From: Cephalopachus bancanus
Lineage: Eukaryota; Chordata; Mammalia; Primates; Tarsiidae
Reading direction: 5' to 3'
Length of the DNA: 64,000 nt
Assembly (NCBI GenBank): GCA_027257055.1
Contig: JAPVLO010000097.1
Coordinates: 1 to 64,000, forward strand
Under the pieces are notes generated by a model, which was not told the origin of the DNA, ran no database searches, and worked only from the letters and a program-made list of their open reading frames with translations. Positions within the stretch are counted from its first letter, which is position 1. Every line of letters starts with the position of its first letter. Below are positions 23,716-36,267 of the stretch, piece after piece. The position numbers were made by a program, and so were the translations under genes.

Positions 23716-24489
23716 AATTACCAATGTAATTGTTACTGTTCCACTCAAAAGTTTAGACAACTTCTACATCATGTGATTAGCCCAAACTTTCATTTAAGTT
23801 TCTTCTTACCACCTAAGCCAGGAATTGATAGCCTTTGAGTTTTTGATAGTGTAGTAACAAAATCCCTTTGTGATGACTCTGAGAAAACCTTTTGCCCATC
23901 AAATACTCTTCTGTAAGAAATAGTGTTCCATGGCGAAGCTGCTGTCTTTAAACTGAAGCATGGAACATGATATTATAATGCGAGTTACACAGGAGTTTGT
24001 TTAGGAACGTGAGTTTAATATCAGCATTAAACACTTGGGCTGCTAAGACCCTGAGCTCCCACCCTAGTGTGGAAGGCAGACCCATAAATATGAGATATCA
24101 CTGAAGTTATGAGGACCCTGGGGAAGATGTGTCCAGAGCATCAAGGGAGTAGAGAGAAGGAAGTAGTTCTATTTGTGGGATGGAAGATAGGGGCATTCTA
24201 GAAAAGGCTTCACCGAGAATAAGATTTCACACTCAGTGAAAGGACAATGCCTCATCTTAGGAAGAAAGAAGTGTGTGCAGAGGAGCAGGACCCTTAAGGA
24301 ATCTGCTTCAGAGACCCTCTAGAGGTGGTTCTGTGTTTGTCACATGCTGGATGATGATAATGTCCTGGAAAGTTAACTTATGTCTAGCTTGGGAAGGTCT
24401 CATGTGTACTTGGGAGTATCCCAGGTATTAAGGAGACTGTTTCAGAAGGGAAGGAAGAACAGACCTCTTGCCAACATGACAAGAGGAGA
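23716..24489. other. Intron, nothing recognised
   Basis: Purine-rich parts but no family recognised. Confidence 0.45.
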
Positions 24490-24790
24490 TGCTGGGATTT
24501 CTAGCTTGGGCAACTGTAGGGAAAGGGCATTCTAGGCAATAGGATAAGTGTGACAGAAAAAAGCATGAAGGCCTGAGATAGCCCCTGGGACTCTGAGTGG
24601 TTTTCATCTGGGCACCCTTCTTTGATCTGCCTTCCCACATGCTTTACCAGTGTCATTGCTGTCACCGGGTCATGGAGGGTTTCATGCTGCACCCCACGAC
24701 GTTTAGATTTTTTCTTTGAGCAGTGGAAGACTCTTAAGTAGCAGAACAGAAGCTAAGTTAGAGGGTTGCCACAATTGTCAGCTAAGAGTT
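24490..24790 (-). mobile_element. Possible L2 fragment, antisense
   Basis: GAAAGGGCATTCTAGGCAAT and GCATGAAGGCCTGAG resemble reverse L2. Very degraded. Confidence 0.35.
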
Positions 24791-24884
24791 GCTGGGAGCC
24801 TGTATTAAGCCAAGAGCAGAGGGCATATGCAGAAGAGAATGGAGCTGAGAGACAACGAGTTACAATAATGACATTTATCATATT

Positions 24885-25075
24885 CGCTAAGCTTTATTGT
24901 GTGCTTACTGTATGCTAGGTGTCTGGTCCAAGTACTCTACATGCACACATACATTTAATCCTCACAACAGCCCTGCAAAGCAGAAAGTATTATCAGTATC
25001 TGCATTTTACAGATGAAGGAACTGAGGCACAGATACGTTAAGTAATTTACCGAAGTCCCTGTGCTTGACATTTGT
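24885..25075 (-). mobile_element. MIR SINE, antisense, near full length
   Basis: CTTTATTGTGTGCTTACTGT, TTTAATCCTCACAACAGCCC, CATTTTACAGATGAAGGAAC and GAGGCACAGATACGTTAAG, in order. One of the clearest MIRs here. Confidence 0.95.
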
Positions 25076-25710
25076 GTATAACTTTAAGTAAACCTGCTTT
25101 GAAGACAAACTCATGTTTTGGTAAAGCTGAATACAGTTTCCATGGACCTCTTATCATTGCCCTTGACCAGGAGGACACAGGGTAGGACTTCTGGATCTCC
25201 CTAGAAGCATTTATAAGCATTTGTAAAGGTTTCTCGAACTAGGTACTGAGGAGGCAGCTCCAGCTTCAGCCTGAGTGGGAACAGATGGGGGTGCCCCAAG
25301 TGATCCCCATTATGATCCTCCGTAATGAAGACAGATCTACAGCAGAAAATGTTCATATTTATGAAACCAGTGTAAACCATGTAGCTCTCTTCAGACAGTT
25401 TTGGGATTCTGTCCTTTACAAATTAAATGGAAACATTGTTTGCAAACTCCCCAACACCTGTGTGGTTTCCTGGTGGTCATTTGGATGAATGAGTGCCCCA
25501 GGAGACTCTGAGTTCCCTGCAATCAAATTGGGATTAATTCCAGCCAGGGTGGCAGTTCAGGGTCATGAATGTAGAATCCAGAGGGTAGTCAGTGGCCAGC
25601 AGTAGGCTCAGCTACTAGATGCATCCTGGGCAACAGAGATGCATGGGAATTTAAATGATAAAACATGCTTCCCTAAATGTCAGTGGCTGGCACCTTCTTT
25701 TCAGGGTGTT
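25076..25710. other. Intron, nothing recognised
   Basis: No coding or repeat family was recognised. Confidence 0.5.
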
Positions 25711-26011
25711 TTTGTTTTTTTGAGTCAGAGCCTCACTTTGTTGCTCAGGCTAGAGTGCAGTGGCATGCTCAAGGCCACTGCAGCCTCAACCTGCTGGGCT
25801 CAGGTGATCCTTCTGCCTCAGCCTTCCAAGTAGCTGGGATTACAGGTGTGTGCCACCATGCCCAGCCAGTTTTTAGATTTATTGTAGAGACGAAGTCTCA
25901 CCATGTTGCCCCAGCTGGTCTCGAACTCCAGATCTCAGGCAATCCTCTCGCCTCCATTTCCCATAGTGCTGGGATTACAGGTGTTACAGGTGTGAGCCAC
26001 CATGCCTGGCC
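25711..26011 (-). mobile_element. Alu, antisense, with 9-bp internal duplication
   Basis: TTTTTTTGAGTCAGAGCC to GAGCCACCATGCCTGGCC. The sequence TTACAGGTG is doubled at about 25975-25992. Confidence 0.95.
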
Positions 26012-26511
26012 TCTTTTCAGACTCCCCTCTCTTCTTTCCCTTTGCAATCTAGGGTTGAAATGTACATACAGTCAAAGGAGCACAGCAAAGAAATCTTGAG
26101 ACCTAAGCACAATAGAGTAATAATTTTGAAACTATTTAAAGCAAATTGTAGAAAATTATTTAAAACTTTATGGTTAAATAAAGACAGTAGGTTTTGGCTG
26201 CATTCATTTCTCAATTAATTTCATCTGATTGTTAAGATTCTGTTTGTCTCTGGAGTCTAAGTGGAGTATGTTGTTCTTTGGCCAAGTTCAATGTTAATGA
26301 AGCCGAGTTGTACTCTTACTGGCTCTTCTTCTCACCTTATGTGAGGGAACAACGGTTTTCATATCATCATATCTCCATAAATGGATCTTGATTCCCTTTT
26401 TCCCCCCAAAGTCTTTCTGAAAGTTACTGTATAAACACAAAGCTTTACCTGTAATACTCTTAATTTTAATTCTGGAATAACTCACTTCCTTCCTGTATTA
26501 ACGTCTGTGAC
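26012..26511. other. Intron, nothing recognised
   Basis: AT-rich, no family recognised. Confidence 0.5.
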
Positions 26512-26642
26512 AGGCAGAATTCTGAGATGCCCCTCCATAGTCTCTGTATCCCAGTGTTATACCAGATTATGTTAAATATATGACAAAGAGAATTTTACAG
26601 ATTTAATTAGGGTCCCTAACTGGTTGACTTTAAGATGAGGAG

Positions 26643-27309
26643 TGTCTTAATTCAGGCTCCTGTAACAAAACTACCGTACACTGGGTGGCTTATAAACAAC
26701 AGACACTTATTTTTCACAGTTCTGGAGGCTGGAAGTCCAGGGTCAGGGCACCAGTATGGTTGGGTTCTGGTAAGGGCCTTCTAGTTGCAAACTGCTGACC
26801 TCCTCATATCTTCACATGGCAGGAAGAGAGTGAGGGAGTTCTCTGGGGTTTCTTTTATAAGGGTGCTAATCCTATTAATGAGGGAGCCTCCCACATGCCT
26901 TAACTGTGTCTTTTTTTTTTTTTTTTGAGTTGGAGTCTTACTCTGTCACCCAGGCTGGAGTTCAGTGGCATGCTCATGGCCACCCCAGCATCAACCTGCT
27001 GGGTTCCAGCTATCCTGCTGCCTCAGCCTTCCAAGTAGCCGGAACTACAGACACGTGCTACCATGCCTGGCTTATTTTTGATATATTGTAGAGACGAGGC
27101 CTCGCCAAGTTGCCTGGGCTGGTCTTGAACTCATGGGTTCAGGCAGTCCACCTGCTTTGGCCTCCCAAAGTACTGGGAATTACAGGCTGAGCCACCAAAC
27201 CTGGCCCCTAACTACCACTTAAAGGCCCCACTTCTTAGTACCATCCATCGCCTTGGGAGTTAGGATTTTAACATGAACTTTGAGAGGATACAGCATCCAG
27301 TCCATTGCA
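26643..27309 (-). mobile_element. MaLR (MLT1/MST-like) solo LTR, antisense
   Basis: Starts TGTCTTAATTCAGG and ends CCATTGCA, the TG...CA of an LTR. AGGAG (26638-26642) and GGGAG (27310-27314) are the 5-bp target duplication with one change. Inner hallmarks: ACTGGGTGGCTTATAAACAA, CACAGTTCTGGAGGCTGG and AAAGGCCCCACTTCTTAGTA. No internal retroviral sequence. It is split by an Alu. Confidence 0.85.
26911..27206 (-). mobile_element. Alu, antisense, inside the LTR
   Basis: T16, then GAGTTGGAGTCTTACTCTGT, ending GGCTGAGCCACCAAACCTGGCC. It has the shortened A box and is the youngest layer of this nest. Confidence 0.96.
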
Positions 27310-27745
27310 GGGAGATTATCCATGTTGAGTCTGACCCAATTGGACAAGCCCTTTTGAAGTCAAGAATTTTCTCTGGCTCGTCACAGAAGAGAAAGGCAGA
27401 GATATTTGAAACACGAGAGGAATTTGACCTGAGACAGGTTCTCGGTTGCTGAGATGGGAAGAAGGCCACGGGGCAGGGACCTGCAAATGGACTTTAGGAA
27501 TCAAATGCAGTCTGATCAATAGCTAGTAAGAAAACAGGGACTTCAGTCTTTAAAATGCAGCTGAATTCTGCCTACAATAATGAGTTTGGAAGAGAACCCC
27601 AGGTCCCATATGAGAACATCGCCAATCTATACCTTGATTTCTGCCCCAACAGAGAGCGCAGCCTTGGAACACCAGACTTTTGACCCATCTTTAAGCTGCT
27701 TACTTCACAGTAACTTGTTACAGTTAATAGTAAACTAATGCGCTG

Positions 27746-28728
27746 TCCCTGCTTTCATTTCTGTCTGCTAAAGCCGATTATTGGTCCTGAGAGTTGCAAT
27801 GTTAGCCTCTCTCAGACTTACAGTGGTTTTCCATTTGTGGCCATAAGAGCCACTATGGCATTGATTGAAGGAGAATCCCACCTCTCTTCCCATTTTCTCT
27901 TTTAAAATCCCAAGTTCACTTTTATTGGTCTTTTGTATTATGATGCTTGGTGTAGATTTCAACCTCTAGGGGGTGGTTGGGAGGGCCTTAACCTCTCAAT
28001 CGAGAGGTCATAGTATGTTAAAATGTCTACATGCTCAAAGTGACTTGAGGATCTAGTTTTCCGTTCCCTTTGACTTTACCAAGTTAGTTCTTGGTAATTT
28101 TAAGTCATGCTCACATTATCCGTTGGAGTAGATCTGCTATTCCTATTTTGCTTGTAGAAAACAATCTAAAGAGCAGGACTTCACTCTTCGCAGAGGTGGG
28201 ATTGGGGCCTAGAACAGAGAGAGATGTGTGGGGTGGGCAGAAGGGTGTTTATAGTACACAGCAACACGAAGCGGCTGGCCTTTCCTGAACACTGTGCAAT
28301 TCTGAGGATCACTGAGTAAGTCTGTAAGCATGCCAAAAAGAATGTCTCTAATTTTCACTATCTCGCTTAGGGGGAAAAGACCACAGGATATTCTGTTACA
28401 TATGTGCGGTTGTTCTATTTCAGTCTCCTTGGTGTCTTTAGACCTTATATGTAGTATTTATCTTGCATCTAGACAAAATTTATTGAAATGGACATATTGG
28501 AAAATATTGAGACGGAAGAAAGTATTTTCACTCTTTTTGTTAAGTTAATGGAATAGCATTGTGAATACTGGCCCACTGGATAATTTATAAAATTGTCATA
28601 TTTCTTGGACCTGGATGGGGGAATGAAATGGGATGGAAAGTTTTTCTTATTCACTTTTAATGTATCGACATTATTTAGGTAAACTTATTTAATTAGGTTT
28701 GTCCTTGTCTGGAAAAAAACTCATGTAT

Positions 28729-28730
<2 letters not shown>
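27746..28730. other. Intron, nothing recognised
   Basis: No coding or repeat family was recognised. CTCTCAATCGAGAG at about 27995 is a small palindrome. Confidence 0.5.

Positions 28731-28774
<44 letters not shown>
28731..28774. repeat. (GT)22 microsatellite
   Basis: Uninterrupted 44-bp GT array followed by GAGTGAGTGATG. Confidence 0.99.
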
Positions 28775-28777
<3 letters not shown>

Positions 28778-29389
28778 TGAGTGATGATATTCCAACGACC
28801 TCTTACATGTCTGTCTGCCTTTCTGTCCATCTGTCTGAGAAGGCTTGGAACTTTGAGTCATTTGATCAAGTTGGCAAAGTGACTAGCTGGTGGATCTTGG
28901 TGAGGGGAGTCCCACATTTATTGAGCCAGACTGTATTGTTTCTTATTTTGTCAATATCTATGAAAACCTGTAAAATGTTACTTCCATTTAATATAATTTA
29001 AACTTTGCAAATAGTGACCTTTTATCTATAATTACCAACATACTTTCAGTCATTAAACAGATTTTTTATTTGAAAAAGCATATGTGTGCACAATACTGTA
29101 CACTCCTGCAATATGGCTTGCCTCCTTCAAACCAGATAAATATTTCATGTCTCAGATTACGAATTTAGGAAATGTCTCTGTGTACATAAGACCAAGTGGC
29201 AAAGTATCTTTTTTTTTCTTGTTATGTTTTGCTCCAGAAAATTATACTAATAATTTATCGGTAAACAACATAATTTGGTTAGGAGATATAATTAACCACA
29301 GTACCAATTGAATTGCTAATGTCTATTTGGTCAATATCTGTAAACTCCTGTTTTGTTTAGTGTTTTTCAAATTTTTATTTCTATAGTTT
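28775..29389. other. Intron, nothing recognised
   Basis: No coding or repeat family was recognised. Confidence 0.5.
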
Positions 29390-29397
29390 TTTGGGGG

Positions 29398-29723
29398 GTT
29401 TTTTTGAGTTGGAGTCTTACTCTGTTGCCCAGGCTGGAGTGCAGTGACATGCTCACAGCCACCACAGCCTCAGCCTCCTGGGCTCAGGTTGAGGCTGAGG
29501 CCACTGTAGCCTCAACCTGCTGGAACCTCCTTCCCCCTCAGCCTTCCACATAGCTGGAACCATAGGCATGTGCCACCATGCTTCGCTACTTTTTAAAAAT
29601 TTGTTGTAGTGATGAGGTCTTGCCATGTTGCTCAGGCTGGTCTCGAACCCCTGAGCTCAGGCAATCCTCTCACCTCGGTCTCCCAAAGTGCTGGGATTAT
29701 ATGTGTGAGCCACCACACCCGGG
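29398..29723 (-). mobile_element. Alu, antisense, with inverted internal insertion
   Basis: TTTTTTTGAGTTGGAGTC to GAGCCACCACACCCGGG. It is about 35 bp longer than its neighbours because of an extra stretch that forms a 12-bp perfect inverted repeat (29485-29496 with 29508-29519). Confidence 0.94.
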
Positions 29724-30713
29724 TATTTTTATAGTTTTAAAAAGAAATGATGGTTATCTATTTTGTTTTCTGTTCTACTTTTAGAAGCTAAACCCTACCT
29801 AACAGAGATACTTTTTACTACTTTTAGGCCTGTTCTATCTTATGCCCCTATAAATCTATAAGTAAGTCGATAAATCAGGCTTAATGATCTGATTTTCATA
29901 TTGTGTGCATATTTCCATTATTTTAATATAGTGCCCTTTCATGTGAATGTTTGTATGTATTTTGAAGTCATAGATGTAGAGTGCTGTCTAGCTGCTGCCT
30001 TCAGGGTAACTCATGTAGCAAAATAAAAAATTCCAAGTGTTATTTGGCATTTGTATTTTTTTTTATTAACCTCCGTTATGTGTACAGAGAATATTAAAAT
30101 TCAATAATTTCATATATTATTACTGAAAACATCATTAGATGTTCAACATTGGTGTTTGTATAAGTCTTTCTTTGCTTCTTCCTTTTAAGTTTTATTTGGT
30201 TTGTTTTTAAGGCTAAAGAATATTTTTGGAAATTTACTTAATGTGAGAAAACCGTCGAATATGTGTTCAAATTATATATTTTTTGAGACTGTATCTCTGA
30301 TGTAACTTCTGTGGCAATGAATTGTATTTTATAATAGAAATGTATTTCATGTTTGTTTTACTTGTAAACATAATAAATGAAGGCCAAGGGAAGCTAAACC
30401 AAATTTGAATCTAAGTGGCACCGAAAATCTCTTGATTTTGACCTGTGGTTTGGTTATTCTCTTGAAATAAAATTGTTGGATTCTACATGACATTGACACC
30501 TAATGAAAATCACTCCTTTTTGTTCTTAGTTGGACGGAAACATAAAGTTCAAGGCATTGTCCTTTAGGGGTATATTGTCTCATTGGACAAAGAAACTGTT
30601 TTATGTACCTGAGCCAGGCTAACAAGAACAAGGGAGCTGACTGTGGGAGAAAATAAAACCAGACTCACATTTGTTGAGAGTCTTCTGTCTACATGGGACT
30701 TTATTGAGTCCTT
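29724..30713. other. AT-rich intron, nothing recognised
   Basis: No coding or repeat family was recognised. Confidence 0.5.
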
Positions 30714-30715
30714 TA

Positions 30716-31259
30716 TGAGGGGGTGCCCCCAAAACTGAAATTTGTATATTTATTCTTACATGTTTAAACTTCAGTCATCTTCTGAGTACTCTCCATTTAA
30801 TACAGTACACCTATTGAGATGCTTTCCACTGCCCAAAATGGTTTTTGAATTCATCAATTTGGATGCCTTTTAGGGCTTCTGCTGATTTTGGTTTCACCTC
30901 TTCCACATGGGCAAAACATTTCCCTTTGAGGACTTTTTTTCAGCCAGGGAAAGAACAAAAAAAGTCGCTCAGGGCAAGATCAAGTGATTAGGGAGGGTGG
31001 AGCACTGGAGTCGTTTTTGGTCAAAAACTGCTGAACACTTAGCACAGTGTGGGCAGGTGCACTTGTAAATCACCCATCATGAAATGGACAAACGTGTTGA
31101 AAGAATCTCCCAAAAGAAAATTCACTGAAGCCGAAAGTAGCCTCTTACAACAATGCTAGCTGATGCTGATGGGTTCCTAGAATACTTACCAAGGAAGGCT
31201 GTATTACAAGGGGTCCACTCTCCAAAAGATAATTCCAGATTTCTTGGGGTCCCTCTTCA
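30716..31259 (-). mobile_element. Mariner-family element, non-autonomous, copy 1
   Basis: Flanked by TA (30714-30715 and 31260-31261) with imperfect terminal inverted repeats TGAGGGGGTGCCCCCA and TGAAGAGGGACCCCA. The minus strand decodes to transposase C-terminal fragments: APAHTVLSVQQFLTK, and HPP-stop-SLDLA where mariners have HPPYSPDLAP. At 544 bp it is under half the usual roughly 1.3 kb, with stops, so it is inactive. Confidence 0.85.
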
Positions 31260-31279
31260 TATATTTATTTTCATACAAT

Positions 31280-31440
31280 CATCCCAACTTCCTTACAGTG
31301 TTATTACTGTCATTTAAAATATGAGAACACCAAGGCTCAAATTAAGTAATTTGCCCACAATCCTACAGTTAATAAATATTTTAACCACAATTTTAACCAA
31401 ATCTAGCTACAGTTCCTAGACTGTTTCTCAGAACGCACAC
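31280..31440 (-). mobile_element. MIR SINE, antisense
   Basis: AGTGTTATTACTGTCATTTA, AACACCAAGGCTCAAATT, AAGTAATTTGCCCACAATCC. Degraded. Confidence 0.7.
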
Positions 31441-33984
31441 TGCCTCTCACTTGTCGTGTGTTCGTTTAATTTATTGGAAGCAGAAAGTTGGGGCCAGAAA
31501 AGGGCAGATCCTAGAAACATGTCTGGTGGTTTGATACATGGTGGAGCCTGAGAGGATGCCTGCCTGCTTCTCCATTGCTCTCAGTCTTACGTGCCTTTTA
31601 TGGTGTGAGATCTCCTCACACACTGTGATAAATACCCAAACCAAATGTGTCCTCTTACATTCCATGCCCAGCATTGGAGGACAAACTGGACATATCAGAC
31701 TTATTGGGAGAGGAATGTCTACATACTATAGTTTAATGGGTTTTCAAAGAATAATTTTCCTATGTGAATCTGAGCCCCCTCCCTCGCCCTCCTGCCTAAA
31801 ATACTCCACTCTGTGTACCAGACACTGTGCTAGATTAAGTATATTTTGAATGTTTTTACGATACTGGTATTACAATTGCTTACCTGTTTTTCTAAGAGTT
31901 GCCTGGTGTAGAATTCTTATCTTTTAAATGTTAATTACAGTTCAGAGCATAAAATTTCAGACTTGACTGAAATAGACATACTTCTGTTTGATGCAGCAGG
32001 AATCTTTTATAAAGTGTAATTCCTGATAAACCTACTGTTGAGAAAGGAGCCCTTTGTCCAGGGGTTCATTTGAAAAGAGGTAATAATATATCCCTAATCT
32101 TTTTTTCCTCTTTTGTTTCATACATTCCATTTTGCTTAGATTTCACACAGAGTTCTTTGGTTTCATGATCACATATTGCTTTATCTAGATTAATCTCTAT
32201 GTCCTTCTTTTCTTGCTGGGATTTCACACTAAACCATAAAATGCAAAAACACAATTCTTTCACTTGCTTAGAACTTAGTCTTTGGGACCTTGAATAAAGT
32301 ATTTACTCAAAAATAGAATTTTAAATAATGTAGATTTTTGATGTTTATTTGGGGTAGGAAATGATCAGTAGAAATACTTAAAAATAGTATTTTCTTAAAT
32401 GCTTTGCTTTTCTTGAGAAACTTATATGTTGAATAAAACCTGAGTGCTTTATTTATATTTAGGCCTATTTGATGGGAACATTCACCAGTTTATACTCAAG
32501 ACTGTTCATTTCGAGGGCATTTTTCCACATCTGCTCTGTCGCCCAGCCATCTTGTGAAATGCAGACAGCAAAAAAAGAGATGATGCTGGGCTTACAGTGC
32601 TGATGGTCTGACTGGGGAGATGAGAGGTTTTCCTGGCTGCCTCATGGCATGCACTCCAAGGAAAGATGTATGCTACAGAGGTTTAAATGCTTCTTTAGTG
32701 TTTCTTCTATCTTGGCTTTCTAAACATTTGATATTTTCTGACCATAAGGGAACTGGAAATCACTTTTAGATTAGTCAGCATGCTATGACAGTAGATGTGT
32801 AGTTGAACTTAATTAGAATGTTTTTCCAGAATAAAACTATCCTGGGGACTACAAAGAAAAGTACCTTCCCAATTTGGTTGACATATTATTATAGACTCTG
32901 CTCCCAAGAATTAAGTTACTTTCTTTTAAATTCTTAAATGTGTTTGGAAAGCAGGGAGCTCTTAGTCATGGGTTATAGAAATGGTCAAATGGATGCATAA
33001 CCCGAAGGCTACAGAATGGCTTTCCCTGTCTGTTGTACTTACAGTGTAATATCACTGAGGGACTTAGCACTGACATTAAATTCTGATGGTAATTTCTAGA
33101 AAGATGTTTCATCTGAATTCCTCACAATTTTTTTGCCATTAATATAACAACACTCATTGTTCTTCTCTCTGCCTTAGGGATACTTGATATCAACCCTGAG
33201 CCTCTCACTCGTTTTAGAAATAGCTTAGAACCAAAGCGTGTCATATAGGTTAATCTAACCAAAGTATGAGTTAACTCCTTATCTGCAATGGGTAAAAGTA
33301 AGGAGTTTTTTGTTTTTGTTTTTAATGACGTGTGTGATTTTAGGATAATATTCTACCTGGTCTCTACAAAGTTAACTTGAGTTAGTAAAAGTAACACATC
33401 TCTACAATCACAAACTAGTTGGGAAGCTTAAATGAATATATCAGAAGCACAATATTTCATAAATGCTATAAGCCCTGTGGAATTATTTTGGAATTAAAAA
33501 AATTTAAGATATCAGACATTCTTCAGATTTTACAACCAAGAGCCAGGCTTAGATAGTACTTCCTTAGGTAGGCACCTTTACCAAAATAGGTTTTAAAAAA
33601 CACAATATGAAAAAAAAAATGAAACTCTAGTTTTGTGTTTTGAAAGTAGTTCCTATATTTTGATGGATTAGTGCAAGCACTGCATTATTTCTTAAACCTA
33701 TTTCAGTGCTTCTGTGTATCAATTTTGGCTTGGTTCAGCTTTAAGTCACAGAGACCCAAAGACAAAGTCCAGATTAGAGATCTTGAGTTGATACGTTGCC
33801 CCATGTTACAGGGACTCAGGTTTTTTCTCAACTTTCACTGTCTTTGCCTCAACTCTAGTCCTAAGTTCCCTTCTAGATCTGAGAGGGTCGCTACCACTTT
33901 AGCAATCACATCTACATGTCATCTGTCAGGAAGAATAAAGCAGGAAAAGAAAAAAGCAGGAAAGGATAGACCTTGGTTGGCTCT
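31441..33984. other. Intron, nothing recognised
   Basis: About 2.5 kb of AT-rich DNA without a recognisable family. Frames at 31471-31849 on both strands carry no known motif. Confidence 0.45.
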
Positions 33985-36125
33985 TGTGTTCAACATTGTA
34001 CTGGAGATTCTAGCTAAGGGTATTAGGCAAAAAAACAAACAAACAAACATGGCATCTAGGTTGGAAAGGGAGAAGTAAAACTACGTCTTTTCAGGGATGA
34101 TATGAACTTTTATGTAGAAAATCTACAGGAATCTACAAAAGAAATAAAGCTGTGAGAACTAAGAAGTTCAGCAAGTTTGTGCATATTAATATTAAAAGTT
34201 CAATTATTCTGTATATTAGCAGTGAACACTCCAAAAATGAAATTAAACAATTCTATTTACAGTACCATCAGAATAATAAAATAAAAATAAATTTAACAAA
34301 AGAAGTACAAAACTTCTCTACACTAAAAACATTTTTGAAATAAATTAGAGAAGGTCTAAATAAATAGAAGGACATCCCATGTTCTTGGATTGGAAAAGTT
34401 GATATTGTTAAGATGACAGTCCTCCCCAAATTGACCTACAGCTTGAACACAACCACTATAAAAATCCCAGCTTTCTTTTTTTTCTAGAAATTGACAGGCT
34501 GATCCTAAAACTGATGTGGAATTGCAAGAGATCCAGAAAACCATGATAATTTTGAAAAAGAACAAAGTTGGAGGACTCACATTTCCTGATTTCAAAATGT
34601 ATTACAAAGTTACAGTAATTAACACAGTGTGATACTGACTTAGATAGATACATAAAACAATGGAATAGTAACGAGAGACCAGAAATAAACTCTTATTTTC
34701 ACAGTCAGTTGATTTCAAAAGGGAGCAAGACAATTAAGTGAAGAAAGTGTAAATCTTTTCAACAGTTGGTACTTAGATTTTTTAATATCTATGCAGAAGA
34801 ATGAAGTTGGACCGCTATTCACATCATGCACAAAAATTAACTCAAAATGGATCACAAACTAAATGTAAAAAGGTTAAAACTATAGAATATAGGCATAAAT
34901 CTTCTTGACCTTGAGTTAGACAATGGTTTTTCACAAATGACACCAAAAGCACAAATAATAAAAGACAAAATAAATTTGACTTCATCGAAATTTTAAAATT
35001 TTGTGCTTCAAAGGACACTCTGAAAAAAGTGAAAAGACAGTCCATGTAATTGGAGGAAATATTTGTTAATCATATATCTGTAACAGTCTTGCATCCAAAA
35101 TATGTAAAGAACTCTTACAATTCAACCATAAAGACAAGTAACCAAATTTAAAAATGGGCAAAGGACGGAAGGCTGAGGCGGAAGGATCCCCGGAGCCCAG
35201 CAGGTGGAGGCTGCGGTGGCCGGGAGCGGCCACTGCACTCCAGACTGGGCGACCGAGTGAGACTCCAACTCAAAAAAAAAAATAAATAAATAAATAAATA
35301 AATAAATGGGCAAAGGATCTGAGTAAACATTTCTCCAAAGAAGATATACAAATGGCCAATAAGCACATGGAAAGATAGTTCACATCACTAGTTATTAGGG
35401 ATATGCAAATGAAAACCTCAGTGGAAAAGCACTTCACACCTACAAGGATGGTTATACACAAAGGTGAACAATAACCAGTGGCAAGTATATAGAGAAGTGG
35501 GAATCCTCATTCATTGATGGGAATGTAACATGGTGCATCCACTTTGAAAAATATTCTGGCACTTCCTCAAAAAGTCAGAGTTACCATATAATCCAGCAGT
35601 TCTACCTCTAGGTGTATATTCAAACAACATGAAAACATATGTCCATGCAATAACTTTTACACAGATATTCACAGCAGTGTTATTAAGTAATCACCAAAAC
35701 CGAACAATCCAAATGTCTTTCATCTGTTGAATGGATAAACAAATATGATATATCTATATACTCGAATATTATTCAGCCATGAAAAGAGAATGAAGTACTA
35801 ATATATGCTGCAATATAGATGAACCTTGAAAACATTATGCCCAGTGAAAGAAGTTAGATGCAAAAGGCCGTATGTTTTATAATTCCACTTATATTAAAAT
35901 GTCCAGAGTAGGCAAAGTTATAGATATAAAAAGTAGATTCATGGTTGCCTAAGTCTAAGTTTGGAAATTGGAAATGACTGCCTACAGTTCTGAGGTTTCT
36001 TTTTGGAGTAATAGAAATGTTCTAAAATTAGATTGTAGTGATGATTGCACAACTCTGTAATATACTAAAACTATTGTAAACTTCAATCAATGAATTTTCT
36101 GGTATGTTAAGAATTTTCTTTTAAA
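33985..36125 (+). mobile_element. L1M-type LINE, 3' half, sense
   Basis: Begins in ORF2 at a stretch translating as FNIVLEILAKGIRQ, a reverse-transcriptase region signature. It continues through TGGATTGGAAAAGTTGATAT, GACAGGCTGATCCTAAAACT, CACATTTCCTGATTTCAAA and ATTCAGCCATGAAAAGAGAA, into a 3' UTR. Many stops and indels. A young Alu fragment interrupts it at 35166. Confidence 0.93.
35166..35303 (+). mobile_element. 5'-truncated young Alu inside the L1
   Basis: Only the right-monomer end (GGAAGGCTGAGGCGGAAGG to GAGACTCCAACTC) plus A and (AAAT)n tail. It is flanked by identical AAATGGGCAAAGGA at 35152-35165 and 35304-35317, so it inserted already truncated. High CpG content marks it as young. 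Confidence 0.97.
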
Positions 36126-36267
36126 GATAATCTTGGAAGTTGCACACACTATTTCCATTGCACCCCGTTGGCTATAACTTAGTTACACTGTTATACCTAA
36201 TTGCTGTGGGGACTGAGAACAATCTTCTATATTCTGTAAGTCTTTAAAAAAAAAATGCTAGGAGTTA

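Larger units (their letters stand above)
26512..27745. mobile_element. Old LTR-like interspersed repeat, split by a younger LTR
   Basis: 26512-26642 (GCAGAATTCTGAGATG, TTGACTTTAAGATGAGG) continues at 27310-27745 (GGGAGATTATCCATGTTG, then GTAACTTGTTACAGTTAATA). This is a familiar mammal-wide repeat whose exact family name I cannot fix. Its two halves are separated by the inserted LTR. Confidence 0.6.

Noticed and set aside
26643..27309. Endogenous retrovirus with genes
   Set aside because: Only a solo LTR-type element is present. No gag, pol or env sequence was seen.
33671..34078. 135-codon open frame (+)
   Set aside because: Only its end (FNIVLEILAKGIRQ) is recognisable, and that is L1 ORF2. 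The upstream half is unrelated DNA.
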